Source of the DNA: Prolixibacter sp. NT017
GTDB taxonomy: Bacteria; Bacteroidota; Bacteroidia; Bacteroidales; Prolixibacteraceae
Assembly: GCF_009617875.1 (NCBI RefSeq)
Contig: NZ_BLAV01000001.1
Span: forward strand, 682,001-746,000
DNA length: 64,000 nucleotides
Direction of reading: 5' to 3'
The notes under the pieces are model-generated. The model searched no databases, was not told where the DNA came from, and saw only the letters and a program-made list of their open reading frames with translations. Shown here piece after piece: positions 24,726-33,406 of this stretch; positions within the stretch are counted from its first letter, which is position 1, and every line of letters begins with the position of its first letter. Position numbers and translations under genes: made by a program.

Positions 24726-26006
24726 TTATTTTGTGAAACGTTGTTTCCACCATTGCTTCAATCGCTCCAGAATTTTCTGCTCTGCCGGGTTGTTTTGCGG
24801 ATGATAGAATCGCTTCGTACGAAGTTTCTCCGGAAGGAAATCCTGTTCAGCGAAATTCCCGTCGTACGAGTGAGCATATTTATAACCCTTCTGGTAGCCC
24901 AATTCTTTCATCAGCTTGGTTGGGGCGTTGCGCAGATGCAGCGGCACCGGCTGATGACCGGAATTCCGAACCTCTGCCAGGGCACTGTCGATGGCTTCGT
25001 AAGCTGAATTGCTTTTGGGCGAGGTGGCCAGGTAAATCGTGCATTCCGAAAGGATGATCCGGGCTTCGGGCATACCGACTTTGTGGACGGCATCGAACGT
25101 GCTTTGACTCAGGAGTAGTGCATTGGGATTGGCCAACCCGACATCTTCGGATGCCAGAATAACGAGACGCCGGGCGATGAATTTGATGTCTTCGCCACCG
25201 TCGAGCATGCGGGCGAGGTAATAAACGGCTGCATCGGGATCGCTGCCACGAACCGACTTGATGAAGGCTGAAATTACATCGTAATGCATTTCGCCTTTCT
25301 TGTCGTACATCGACAAGTTTTCCTGCAAACGGTTGGTGACTTTTTCGTTGTTCAACACAAATTCATCACCTTCTTCTGCATTGAGAACGACTTCGAGGAT
25401 ATTCAACAGTTTTCGTGCGTCGCCGCCTGAATAACGCAACAATGATTCATGTTCCTCTACCGTGATTTTCTTTTTGGACAGCTCGGTGTCTTCGGTTAAT
25501 GCCCGGTTGAGGAGAGTCAACAAGTCTTCTTTTTCCAGTGATTTTAAAACATATACCTGGCAGCGACTGAGAAGTGCAGAAATAACTTCGAACGAAGGGT
25601 TTTCCGTAGTAGCACCAATCAAAGTCACGATTCCTTGTTCTACGGCTCCAAGTAGCGAATCCTGCTGGGCCTTACTGAACCGGTGAATCTCATCAATGAA
25701 GAGAATCGGGTTGGGCGAGGAGAAAAATTGCTGTTTTTGCGCTTTTTCAATGACCTCCCGAACATCTTTTACGCCTGAATTAATGGCACTCAACACATAA
25801 AACGGCCGGTGCAGTGTATTCGCAATAATTTTGGCCAGTGTAGTTTTTCCTACTCCAGGCGGCCCCCATAGAATGATCGAGGAAATATTTCCTGATTCAA
25901 TCATTTTGCGCAGGACGGCATTTTCACCGACCAGGTGTTGTTGCCCGATATAATCATGCAATGTTTTCGGGCGCAGACGTTCAGCAAGAGGCTGGTTGCT
26001 GCTCAT
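24726..26006 (-). CDS. rarA: Replication-associated recombination protein A (AAA+ ATPase)
   Basis: AAA+ ATPase of 426 residues (RarA/MgsA, related to eukaryotic WRNIP1) that acts at stalled replication forks. The N-terminal PLAERLRPKTLHDYIGQQHL leads to Walker A GPPGVGKTT (about 49-57), Walker B LFIDEIHRF, sensor GATTENPSFEV and the arginine-finger region LLSRCQVY. The C-terminal tetramerisation domain has RGSDPDAAVYYLARMLDGGED and KELGYQKGYKYAH. Its ATG overlaps the stop of the small membrane protein upstream (ATGA). Confidence 0.95.
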   Translation of the reverse strand: MSSNQPLAERLRPKTLHDYIGQQHLVGENAVLRKMIESGNISSIILWGPPGVGKTTLAKIIANTLHRPFYVLSAINSGVKDVREVIEKAQKQQFFSSPNPILFIDEIHRFSKAQQDSLLGAVEQGIVTLIGATTENPSFEVISALLSRCQVYVLKSLEKEDLLTLLNRALTEDTELSKKKITVEEHESLLRYSGGDARKLLNILEVVLNAEEGDEFVLNNEKVTNRLQENLSMYDKKGEMHYDVISAFIKSVRGSDPDAAVYYLARMLDGGEDIKFIARRLVILASEDVGLANPNALLLSQSTFDAVHKVGMPEARIILSECTIYLATSPKSNSAYEAIDSALAEVRNSGHQPVPLHLRNAPTKLMKELGYQKGYKYAHSYDGNFAEQDFLPEKLRTKRFYHPQNNPAEQKILERLKQWWKQRFTK

Positions 26007-26236
26007 AATTCTCCTTTTCTTTTCCGGTATTCCCGGTAGTACTTGTTCGAACGCAGGATAAATGGTGTCAATGGAAACAGTAGTACGACCAGCAGGACGT
26101 TACTACGCCCGGTTGCCAGCAGAAAAACCTCAAGCGCTATGATCAGGCCCACTGCGGCCCAGATAAGTGCACGCAGTTGATTGATTTTACGCTTTAATTC
26201 ATCATCTGAAAGATTTTTCAACCGATAGTTGTCCAT
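26003..26236 (-). CDS. Small two-helix membrane protein, unknown function
   Basis: Protein of 77 residues: a charged N-terminus (LSDDELKRKINQLRALIW), two adjacent TM helices (about 29-47 and 50-62, LLVVLLFPLTPFIL), and a basic tail YYREYRKRKGE. It lies between the TPR protein (3-bp gap) and rarA (4-bp ATGA overlap), so it is very probably translated as part of a three-gene operon. No family recognised. Confidence 0.7.
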   Translation of the reverse strand: MDNYRLKNLSDDELKRKINQLRALIWAAVGLIIALEVFLLATGRSNVLLVVLLFPLTPFILRSNKYYREYRKRKGEL

Positions 26237-26239
26237 ACA

Positions 26240-28246
26240 TCAATTGCAATATTGTTTGATAATGCTGTAGGCTTCGTCAATTCCCAGCTCACCAGCTTTA
26301 CTCAAATCCAACGCGCCGCCATCGATATCGTTCAGATAAATCCGGGTCAGCCCCCGGTTGAAATAGGCTTCCGCAAAGTCAGGCTCGAGCTTAATGGCTT
26401 TCGAATAGTCATCCAGGGCACTGTAATAATCTTTTTTCTTCACTTTGGTATTGGCCATGTTGAACCATGCAAAGATGAATTTTGGATTCATGTAAATCAC
26501 CGTTTCGTAATCCTTGATGACTTTTTCGTAGTCGAGTATTTGTTCCTGTGTCTTCGGTTTGTTGTTCTGTGAAGCGGCGTTTTTTCCACCTAGATTGATG
26601 GTCTCGGGCTCTGGCAACGTATTCAATGATTGAATATAATCGGTCATTTGCATGCGGGCTGTCGCTCTGCCGAAGTAGGCCAGCAGGTTATGCGAATCCT
26701 GAGAAATCACCTTGTCATAATTCTGAATTGCCTCGTTGAATTTGTTATCCAAAGCGTAATAAATCGCCCGGTTCAAATAAGCCCTTTCGTCTTTTGGATT
26801 GGTTTGAAGAATGGCAGTTTCCAGTGCTATCCGATCGCGGTATTGCTGCATGCGCCAGTCGTTGTCTCTTGCCGGCTTGTTCGTGATAACCAGGAATGGG
26901 TCGTTGTGATTCTTTTGGTTCAATGCATCGATGGTCATGCTGTAATACTGCAGCTTGTCGTAATCAACCGAGTCTTTGTGGAACATCGAGATGGAAAAAT
27001 CCGGCTCCAGTTTGATGATGACATTCCGGTTTTGAACTTTGCCATCGGTTATTTCCGTTTCTTTCACGTCTCCTTCATCATCCACCACGATGAGGCGGCG
27101 GCGGCGTTTTCGGGTGTATGGGCCGGTTGCTTTCGATTTATTGCTGGTTGAGTCAGCTGCAGCCAATGTGTTGCCAGCCTGCACAGAAGATTTAGTTGAA
27201 GTCGAATCGACTTTGGCGGCCGTATTTTGCTGTTGTGTGCTTCCTGCTTGTGCTGTCTGTTTTCCTTGTTGTTGACTTTTTTTCTGTGAGGATGAAGAAC
27301 CAGCCGAAGCGTAGTATTGCTGTTGTTGACGACGCTGTTCTTCTTCGTATCTTCTTTCTTGTTCGGCAAAACGTGGGTCGAGCTGTTTTGCCATCGCGTA
27401 ATCTTGTTTTGCTCCGGGCCTTCCCAGTGTTTCCCGGGCGATCCCCCTGTTCAACCAGGCTACCGCGATATTCGGATTCAGCTTAATGGCCATGTCATAG
27501 TCGATAATTGCACCTTCAGGGTCACCCAGTTTGTGTTTGACAATTCCGCGGTTGACAAATGCTTGTGCCATTTTAGAATCCAGTCGGATACAGATGTCGT
27601 AATCTTTTAATGCACCGGCATAATCTTCCTTTTCAAATTTGGCAATACCGCGCATCAGCCAGGCGCTGGCAAAGTGAGGACGCAAATGAATAGCCTTGTT
27701 ACAGTCGGCAATGGCACCGTCCAAATCTCCTTTCATTTGCTTGGCCGAACTTCGGTTCAAATAGGCATTGGCCATTGTCGGATCGAGCTCTATCGCCTTG
27801 GTGTAATCTGCAATTCCGGAATCGATGCTGTCCATCGACACCTTGGCAATTCCGCGGTTGTTGTAAATGGCGGCATTGTCATTATCGAGTTGAATTGCTT
27901 TATCGTAATCGGCTATGGCTGCTTTCAAATCACCTAGTTCGTGGTTCGCCATACCGCGCTCCATGTAGGCTTCGGGGTAAAAAGGCTTGATGGAAATTGC
28001 TTTGTCCAGGTCTTCCTTGGCTCCACGGTAATCTTCGAGGTAATATTTGGCAACAGCCCGATAAAAATAAGGCTCGGGAAGGTAAGGCTTCAGTTTAATA
28101 ACGATATTGAAATTTTCGATAGCGCCTACGTAGTTGCCAAAATATATTCGACTCTTGCCGACATAAAAATAGTGGTCGGTGTTGAGCTGGGCCATGGCCG
28201 GCAACACGCTCATTACAAGAAATAATAGTGAAATCAGTCTTTTCAT
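26240..28246 (-). CDS. Large secreted TPR-repeat protein
   Basis: Protein of 668 residues with a signal peptide (MKRLISLLFLVMSVLPAMAQ). About eight consecutive TPRs follow (AIADYDKAIQLDNDNAAIYN-type, residues about 20-290), then a Gln/Ser/Lys-rich linker (about 300-375), a KRRRRLIVVDDEGDVKETEITDG segment, and a second set of about four TPRs to the C-terminus. It is probably a periplasmic or outer-membrane scaffold. The ATG at 28246 is preferred over an upstream TTG. It is the first gene of the operon with the small membrane protein and rarA. Confidence 0.85.
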   Translation of the reverse strand: MKRLISLLFLVMSVLPAMAQLNTDHYFYVGKSRIYFGNYVGAIENFNIVIKLKPYLPEPYFYRAVAKYYLEDYRGAKEDLDKAISIKPFYPEAYMERGMANHELGDLKAAIADYDKAIQLDNDNAAIYNNRGIAKVSMDSIDSGIADYTKAIELDPTMANAYLNRSSAKQMKGDLDGAIADCNKAIHLRPHFASAWLMRGIAKFEKEDYAGALKDYDICIRLDSKMAQAFVNRGIVKHKLGDPEGAIIDYDMAIKLNPNIAVAWLNRGIARETLGRPGAKQDYAMAKQLDPRFAEQERRYEEEQRRQQQQYYASAGSSSSQKKSQQQGKQTAQAGSTQQQNTAAKVDSTSTKSSVQAGNTLAAADSTSNKSKATGPYTRKRRRRLIVVDDEGDVKETEITDGKVQNRNVIIKLEPDFSISMFHKDSVDYDKLQYYSMTIDALNQKNHNDPFLVITNKPARDNDWRMQQYRDRIALETAILQTNPKDERAYLNRAIYYALDNKFNEAIQNYDKVISQDSHNLLAYFGRATARMQMTDYIQSLNTLPEPETINLGGKNAASQNNKPKTQEQILDYEKVIKDYETVIYMNPKFIFAWFNMANTKVKKKDYYSALDDYSKAIKLEPDFAEAYFNRGLTRIYLNDIDGGALDLSKAGELGIDEAYSIIKQYCN

Positions 28247-28274
28247 CGGCAAGAATCCCGGATTATATGATGAA

Positions 28275-28282
28275 CAAAAATA
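28275..28282 (-). promoter_or_regulatory. Possible -7 element of the TPR-rarA operon
   Basis: The minus strand reads TATTTTTG, matching the Bacteroidota TAnnTTTG -7 box, 29 bp ahead of the TPR start codon. No convincing -33 TTG was found. Confidence 0.35.
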
Positions 28283-28345
28283 ACATTTTATAGGTGTTTC
28301 GTACCTGATGGTTTTTTAATTTTACCTTACAACAAAAAACAAGCC

Positions 28346-28912
28346 ATGATGCACCGATGTTCCTGGAGTACCAACGAAGATATTTATATCCGTTACCACG
28401 ATGAAGAATGGGGCGTTCCGGTCCATGATGATCGGAAACTGTTCGAATTCCTGATTTTGGAAGGAGCCCAAGCCGGGTTGAGCTGGATAACTATTCTGAA
28501 ACGGCGTGAAGCCTACCGGGATGCTTTCGACCAGTTCGATCCGGAAAAGGTTGCCCGTTATGATGCAGCAAAAATCGAAGAACTGCTGCAACGCCCCGAT
28601 CTGATTCGCAACCGTCTGAAAATTAATTCTGCCGTTACCAATGCGCAGGCTTTCCTGAAAGTGCAGGAGGAATTTGGGTCGTTCGATAAATACATCTGGA
28701 GCTTTGTTGACGGGAAACCGATTCAGAACAAGTGGAAGAAACTGAATGAAATTCCTGCACAAACTCGGCTGTCGGTAAAAATCTCAAAGGATTTAAAAAA
28801 GCGCGGGTTTAAATTTGTTGGGCCTACTATCGTGTATGCACACATGCAGGCTACCGGCATGGTGAATGATCACCTGGTAGATTGCTTTAGGTACAAAGAA
28901 GTAGCAGAATAA
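28346..28912 (+). CDS. tag: DNA-3-methyladenine glycosylase I
   Basis: Base-excision enzyme of 188 residues that removes 3-methyladenine. The family start HRCSWSTNEDIYIRYHDEEWG includes the zinc-binding cysteine region and the conserved YHDxEWG. KLFEFLILEGAQAGLSWITILKRREAYRDAF and the C-terminal GFKFVGPTIVYAHMQATGMVNDH are also diagnostic. It is a single gene, divergent from the TPR operon. The start is ATG 28346 or the adjacent ATG 28349. Confidence 0.95.
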   Translation: MMHRCSWSTNEDIYIRYHDEEWGVPVHDDRKLFEFLILEGAQAGLSWITILKRREAYRDAFDQFDPEKVARYDAAKIEELLQRPDLIRNRLKINSAVTNAQAFLKVQEEFGSFDKYIWSFVDGKPIQNKWKKLNEIPAQTRLSVKISKDLKKRGFKFVGPTIVYAHMQATGMVNDHLVDCFRYKEVAE

Positions 28913-28917
28913 TCATT

Positions 28918-29472
28918 TTATAGATACCGTTTTTTCAGAAAGTTGGCGCGCGAAAAATCCAGCAGCCGGTAATGCGGGTGGTAAAGCTTTTCGTAAACCT
29001 GGCTGTGATGCCCCACGTAATTTTCACTTTGCAGCTGGTCTTCGAGCGCTTTTTCGTCTTCGGCAAAATTGTTGAGCGCAGGTGTGATTTCCCTGATAAT
29101 TTCGAGAATATCATTCCACTCTGCTCTCCACTCCGTTATTTCAGGTGGATTCACGGACTGCGCACTTTCCAGGAAAAGCGGAAAAAAGACCTCGATTGGA
29201 ATAACATCTTCTTTCAGCAGTTTCAGGTTAACTCTGAAAAACTGCTGGCGGTAACCCAGAGGAAGCAAATCGGGAACATCAAACTGTTTCGCTTCTCTGA
29301 CCTCTCTTTCCAGGTAGTCATACGCACGGTCGACATCTTCTACCAGATGGCCGGGGCCATAACGGTCCTGGAAGAAGTTTTTATATAGATCCGCTAGCCT
29401 TGCTTCCGGATGCCAGCGAAGTTCCAGTTTTAATGCGTCAATGATTTTATTTTTCCTGATAGTGCTATCCAT
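28918..29472 (-). CDS. Conserved protein of unknown function
   Basis: Protein of 184 residues with an FFQDRYGPGHLVEDVDRAYDYLERE segment followed by LPLGYRQQFFRVNLKLLKEDVI, and a C-terminal HHSQVYEKLYHPHYRLL. I have the impression that this pattern recurs in Bacteroidota hypothetical proteins, but I can name no family. Several conserved His and acidic residues (GPGHL, HPHYR) could bind metal. The ATG at 29472 is preferred because residues encoded further upstream are a Lys-rich run. Convergent with tag, with only 5 bp between the stops. Confidence 0.7.
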   Translation of the reverse strand: MDSTIRKNKIIDALKLELRWHPEARLADLYKNFFQDRYGPGHLVEDVDRAYDYLEREVREAKQFDVPDLLPLGYRQQFFRVNLKLLKEDVIPIEVFFPLFLESAQSVNPPEITEWRAEWNDILEIIREITPALNNFAEDEKALEDQLQSENYVGHHSQVYEKLYHPHYRLLDFSRANFLKKRYL

Positions 29473-29613
29473 TTTCTTTTTTTTCTTTTCTGTCTTCGGT
29501 GCAAAATATGCCAACCATTAAATTAAGAAAATGTTGTGTATTCCCTTAATTTACTAAGGTTTTTTATTGTTTTTTCAAGTTTTATGACGGTTGCTTTCTG
29601 TTGAAAACTGTCA

Positions 29614-30378
29614 TTACTTGCTTCGCGGAAGCAACTCTTCACTAACCCATTTGAAATCGGGGGCTTCGGTTAGTAGTTCTTTCAATAAATTGTTTGCTTC
29701 CTTTTTTCGGTTCTCTTCCAGATATGCGTTGCTCAGCCACGCCCCGACATAATAATAGAACCAGTTTTTTTTCGCATCTGGTTCGGCATTTATCAATTTC
29801 CAGGCTTTTTCATAATTCCGGATAGCTGTTTCGCGACTGCCACCAAAAATAGTCGGACGGAAGAAGTAACTGTTTCCCTCTTCAAACCATACACTAGGTT
29901 CCTTTGGATCTAACTTTTTAGCCAGCTCAATGTTTTCCTGGCTTTGTGGCCCCAACCAAGGCGCTTTCCATGGTTTTAAACCTATTTGATAACCGATGAG
30001 AGCTGCTTTTAAAGTATAGAGTTTTGCTGAATCCGGGTATTGAATAATGGCCTGATCCAGAATTGTCATTGTCTTTTCGATGCGCTGTTTGGCTTCTTTC
30101 TTCTTTTTTTCCGAAAGGAGATATCCAATATAGCCATATTGGGCCTGACAGAGCGTAAAAATGAAGTTGAAATCATCTGACCCTGGCTGGCGCTCAAGTT
30201 GGTCAATGAGCGACGGCCAGTTGTCCATTTTACTTTGAAGATAGCTGGTTTTTATTTGATGCCGGATGGAATCAAGAGGTGTTTCTTTCGGTTGTTTTTC
30301 TTGCGGAAAAGCGTTGGACAGACCGGCAACCAGAAGAAAACACACTGTCAGCCAAAAGGTATTTCCCGATCTTTCCAT
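29614..30378 (-). CDS. Secreted TPR-like protein at the end of the carotenoid operon
   Basis: Protein of 254 residues with a signal peptide (TFWLTVCFLLVAGLSNAF), followed by helical repeats resembling TPRs (AQYGYIGYLLSEKKKKEAKQ, PDSAKLYTLKAALIGYQ, AWLSNAYLEENRKKEANNLL). The start at 30378 lies 31 bp inside the glycosyltransferase gene, suggesting coupling. Its position makes it a candidate periplasmic partner of the carotenoid-modifying enzymes (inference). No enzyme motif. Confidence 0.75.
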   Translation of the reverse strand: MERSGNTFWLTVCFLLVAGLSNAFPQEKQPKETPLDSIRHQIKTSYLQSKMDNWPSLIDQLERQPGSDDFNFIFTLCQAQYGYIGYLLSEKKKKEAKQRIEKTMTILDQAIIQYPDSAKLYTLKAALIGYQIGLKPWKAPWLGPQSQENIELAKKLDPKEPSVWFEEGNSYFFRPTIFGGSRETAIRNYEKAWKLINAEPDAKKNWFYYYVGAWLSNAYLEENRKKEANNLLKELLTEAPDFKWVSEELLPRSK

Positions 30379-31448
30379 TTTACGGTTTTTTTGTGTTTCC
30401 CCAGAAGGTTCCGGGCGATGATGTTTGTTAAGGCAGCCATTTGTGCCGGATGATAGTAGAGGTTGGTCCAAACTGACTGGCCGCTGTGTAACGAGATGAT
30501 AATTCTCAAAAGAAGAATTTGCCCGATTAATATGAACATTCCTGTTACTGGAAGCATCAACAAGGCCAGCAAAATTCCCGGAACGGTGAGCAACCAGAAG
30601 AGCAACATAATGGCTGAGCTACCTCCGAAATACTGATGAATATTACGCGAGAAACCTTCCACTGCTTCCCGGCAGGAGGAGTACATTCGACAGGAAACTG
30701 CACCGAAGTTTGCCAGCACTTCTGTCGGATAGCCTGCTTTCTTCATTCTTTTCATAATTAAAATGTCCTCTACATTTTCCACTTTTACCTGTTCATGCCA
30801 TCTATTTTCACGGTAGTTGCCTGCTTCGAATAGTATGAACTGGCCATTGGCAGCCGCCAGCGAAGTCTTCTTCGATAACCTGACTAGAGGCAAGGGCAGC
30901 AGGCTAAGCAATATCCAGTTCATTAACGGGACTGTTGATTTTTCCCCTTGCGAATGCATAACCTGTCGGGGAAAGATGGAGAGGAGTGAAAGTTTTGCCT
31001 CCACGGCCCGGCTAATAAGGGGCGCCAGAAAGTCGGGTTGAGCATGGACATCTGCGTCGAGGAAGAGCAGGTAATCTCCGGCTGCTTTTTCGGCGAGCTG
31101 GTGACAGGCGAAGTTCTTTCCCAGCCATCCGGCGGGAAGTTCTTCACTGGTGAACCATCGAAAATTTTCTGTTTGTTGCGTGAATTCGTACAGAATATCA
31201 GTTGTACCGTCTGTGGAATGGTCGTTGCAGATGATGACTTCATAATCCGGGTAAGTCAACTTGCTGAGCGATTCGAGTAAAGCCGGTAAGTTGTGTTCTT
31301 CGTTGCGGACCGGAATCAGAATTGATACCCTTGGATTTTCTTCCGGGAGGGAAGACGCGAAATTCGTTGGGCGGGTAAGGAAGTTCAGAACGGCGATGAT
31401 AAGCCGTAAACACAGGAATACAAACGATATGGTTGCAAATAGGTACAT
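30348..31448 (-). CDS. Family 2 glycosyltransferase, probable carotenoid glycosyltransferase
   Basis: Membrane GT2 of 366 residues with an N-terminal TM helix, then PRVSILIPVRNEEHNLPALLESL, ICNDHSTDGTTDIL, the DxD-type LFLDADVHAQPDFL, and an EDILIMKRMKKAGY block. Two to three C-terminal TM helices follow. It resembles CruC/CrtQ-type enzymes that glycosylate carotenoid hydroxyl or carboxyl groups. Its place, 2 bp after an acyltransferase in a CruF/CrtD/CrtW operon, supports glycosylation of a 1'-hydroxycarotenoid. The sugar cannot be predicted. Confidence 0.85.
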   Translation of the reverse strand: MYLFATISFVFLCLRLIIAVLNFLTRPTNFASSLPEENPRVSILIPVRNEEHNLPALLESLSKLTYPDYEVIICNDHSTDGTTDILYEFTQQTENFRWFTSEELPAGWLGKNFACHQLAEKAAGDYLLFLDADVHAQPDFLAPLISRAVEAKLSLLSIFPRQVMHSQGEKSTVPLMNWILLSLLPLPLVRLSKKTSLAAANGQFILFEAGNYRENRWHEQVKVENVEDILIMKRMKKAGYPTEVLANFGAVSCRMYSSCREAVEGFSRNIHQYFGGSSAIMLLFWLLTVPGILLALLMLPVTGMFILIGQILLLRIIISLHSGQSVWTNLYYHPAQMAALTNIIARNLLGKHKKTVKWKDREIPFG

Positions 31449-31450
31449 CC

Positions 31451-32068
31451 TTATTGGTTAGTTTGCTGAGCAATGCAGTCACGGTAAAAGTGGTTGAAAT
31501 CATTCTCAATGTCCGGGTAGGAAGAATTTCCGGAAAGGCCTTTGTCCTGAAAATAGAGATACAGTCCGGGGCGGCGGTTGGAAAAATAATCGACCATAGC
31601 CACGTAGTAGACAATCCGGAAATTAAGGTTGCTCCGGTCAGTCAGGAACCTGATTCCTTTCTCGAAAGAAAAAGAGCGGTTATATATTGACTGAATTTTT
31701 CCCTGTGGGTAGATGACCACCAAATTGCCGGGTTCCTGCAGCAGTTCGGCTGTGTAGTTCATGGTTTCCAGGATGCTGCGGTTGCCTTTGTTGATGGAGT
31801 AAGCGCCGGCTTTGTTCAGAAACATCCGTTGTGTAAGCTCTTTTTCCAGCATCATCACATGAAAGCGCTTGTTCCAAAACTTCCGGTTGAGGTGATAAGC
31901 GATGAATCCGTCCCACCACGAAAAATGGTTGCCGATTAACAGAATCGATTCATCTGAAACCGGAGGTTGGTTGACGAATGTTACTTTACTAAAGTCCCAT
32001 CGGAGGATGAGCGGTACATAAACATTGAAGAAATTAGTTTGCCAAAAGAGATGTTTTGCTTTTATCAT
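31451..32068 (-). CDS. PlsC-like acyltransferase, probable carotenoid-glycoside acyltransferase
   Basis: Protein of 205 residues of the 1-acylglycerol-3-phosphate acyltransferase superfamily. NHFSWWDGF supplies the HxxxxD catalytic motif (about residues 44-52) and VIYPQGKIQS matches the substrate-binding EGTR-like block. The ATG at 32068 overlaps the crtW stop as ATGA; the frame is open upstream but that part is antisense-like and overlaps crtW. In Chlorobi (CruD) and staphylococci (CrtO) an acyltransferase beside a glycosyltransferase esterifies a carotenoid sugar, so the same is inferred here. Confidence 0.82.
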   Translation of the reverse strand: MIKAKHLFWQTNFFNVYVPLILRWDFSKVTFVNQPPVSDESILLIGNHFSWWDGFIAYHLNRKFWNKRFHVMMLEKELTQRMFLNKAGAYSINKGNRSILETMNYTAELLQEPGNLVVIYPQGKIQSIYNRSFSFEKGIRFLTDRSNLNFRIVYYVAMVDYFSNRRPGLYLYFQDKGLSGNSSYPDIENDFNHFYRDCIAQQTNQ

Positions 32069-32745
32069 GTTTGTTGCTCTTTTGTTTGGTAGAGTCGCCA
32101 CCAGGGAATACGTGGAAACAGATGATGCTCGTGATGGTAGCCAAAAAAATAGCAGGTAAGCATGGCTTTCAGATGGTTGCGTTTCTGCGTTCGGGTCCGG
32201 TGAATATCCATGTCCGGTGTATGTGGTTTCCGGTGAGGAATATAAGTTCCATAATAGAAAAGTTGCAGTGTTCCCAGAAAAGCCGGGATGACCCAGAAAG
32301 TGAAAATTGCCGGTTGAGGGAAGATAATAGCCAACAGATTGAACAGTACTGCCATGATGATTAGCTGGTACCAGGTGACATAATTTTTCATGAAGCCAAA
32401 CCACCAGAGCCAGAAGTTCTGATGGCGTTCATTGAAATCGGGGTCTTTTTCCGTACCCGGAAATTGATGATGAAGCATGTGCTTGCGGCGGAGTCTTGGG
32501 AACAACATGCCTGCAAACAAAAAGGCTGCGAGCCAGCCCAGTGAATTGTTGATTTTCCGATTAGCGGAAACTGTGCCGTGCATGGCATCGTGAGCCGTGA
32601 TGAAAAGACCGGTGTACAGGTATCCCTGAACCAGCATATGAAACCACATCCACGGGTTTGCCATGGTAGTCTGGACATAAAGCAGGGAATAGAGAAGGTG
32701 TGTAGCCCAGAAGAGGATGATAATGACGGCTAGCAGAATTCCCAT
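32065..32745 (-). CDS. crtW: CrtW-type beta-ring 4-ketolase (fatty-acid hydroxylase fold)
   Basis: Di-iron membrane oxygenase of 226 residues. The three histidine clusters are HDAMH (about residue 51), HMLHH and HEHH (near the C-terminus, YHHEHHLFP), and PGTEKDPDF follows the second cluster as in bacterial CrtW. There are four to five TM helices. It introduces a keto group at C4 of the beta-ionone ring. The ATG at 32745 is 2 bp after the cruF stop; the longer open frame would overlap cruF by 59 codons and is not needed for family length (about 240). Confidence 0.88.
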   Translation of the reverse strand: MGILLAVIIILFWATHLLYSLLYVQTTMANPWMWFHMLVQGYLYTGLFITAHDAMHGTVSANRKINNSLGWLAAFLFAGMLFPRLRRKHMLHHQFPGTEKDPDFNERHQNFWLWWFGFMKNYVTWYQLIIMAVLFNLLAIIFPQPAIFTFWVIPAFLGTLQLFYYGTYIPHRKPHTPDMDIHRTRTQKRNHLKAMLTCYFFGYHHEHHLFPRIPWWRLYQTKEQQT

Positions 32746-32747
32746 GA

Positions 32748-33401
32748 TTACAGCAAAATTCCGAGGAAAAGAAAAAATACGAGCTGTATCGCCATTAATG
32801 GCAAGGCCATATGATTTTTTGTTTTTAAACGAAACAGATGGAACAGATCGAGCATCACGACTGACGTGATGAACCACGCCAGGTAGTTTTGAAACGGCAC
32901 TTCGCCATTGCTCCAGTTCCACATTCCGGTTTTAACTGCTGCCGGTTCGAGTATCAAATCGAATACGACCAATATAACGGCTCCGATAAGCGCCTTCAGC
33001 CATAATGGAAATGAAAATGGTTCTAATATCGTATAAACACAGTAGATTTGAATCAGCCATAAAACACCAATAATAATGGGCGTTTCAAAGAGTTTTGGGC
33101 CGAGGGTAGTGCCGTATTCATACACTCCGAAAACGTGTCCTGTTTTTACGCCCATTACTTCAACGAAGAAACCGATGGCAAAGACCAGAAACGATGCGAT
33201 ATACAATACTGGGGTCGGATTTTCCTCGAAGAGATATAGCAAAACGATGGTTGCAACCAGAAAAATGGGTGTGATGGCCTGGAAAAATGGCCGTGAATCA
33301 GGAAAAACCAATCCGATGAGGCCAACGGCGTAAAACAACATCAACACTCTGCGTAAGGTAACCTGTGAAACGTTTTGTAATGATTTTCGGAGGTTTTTCA
33401 T
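32748..33401 (-). CDS. cruF: CruF-type carotenoid 1,2-hydratase (DUF422)
   Basis: Integral membrane protein of 217 residues with about seven TM helices. Characteristic segments are GFFVEVMGVKTGHVFGVYEYG, FETPIIIGVLWL, and VFDLILEPAAVKTGMWNWSNGEVPFQNYLAWF, as in CruF/bisanhydrobacterioruberin hydratase. It hydrates the end C1'-C2' double bond of a psi end group to give a tertiary hydroxyl. The ATG at 33401 is 5 bp after the crtD stop. Confidence 0.88.
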   Translation of the reverse strand: MKNLRKSLQNVSQVTLRRVLMLFYAVGLIGLVFPDSRPFFQAITPIFLVATIVLLYLFEENPTPVLYIASFLVFAIGFFVEVMGVKTGHVFGVYEYGTTLGPKLFETPIIIGVLWLIQIYCVYTILEPFSFPLWLKALIGAVILVVFDLILEPAAVKTGMWNWSNGEVPFQNYLAWFITSVVMLDLFHLFRLKTKNHMALPLMAIQLVFFLFLGILL

Positions 33402-33406
33402 GGTCG

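Noticed and set aside
31451..32404. 317-codon version of the acyltransferase
   Set aside because: The upstream 112 codons overlap crtW in another frame and do not resemble an acyltransferase; ATG 32068 with ATGA overlap fits better.
32065..32922. 285-codon version of CrtW
   Set aside because: The extra N-terminal 59 codons overlap cruF and match no ketolase; ATG 32745 gives family length.
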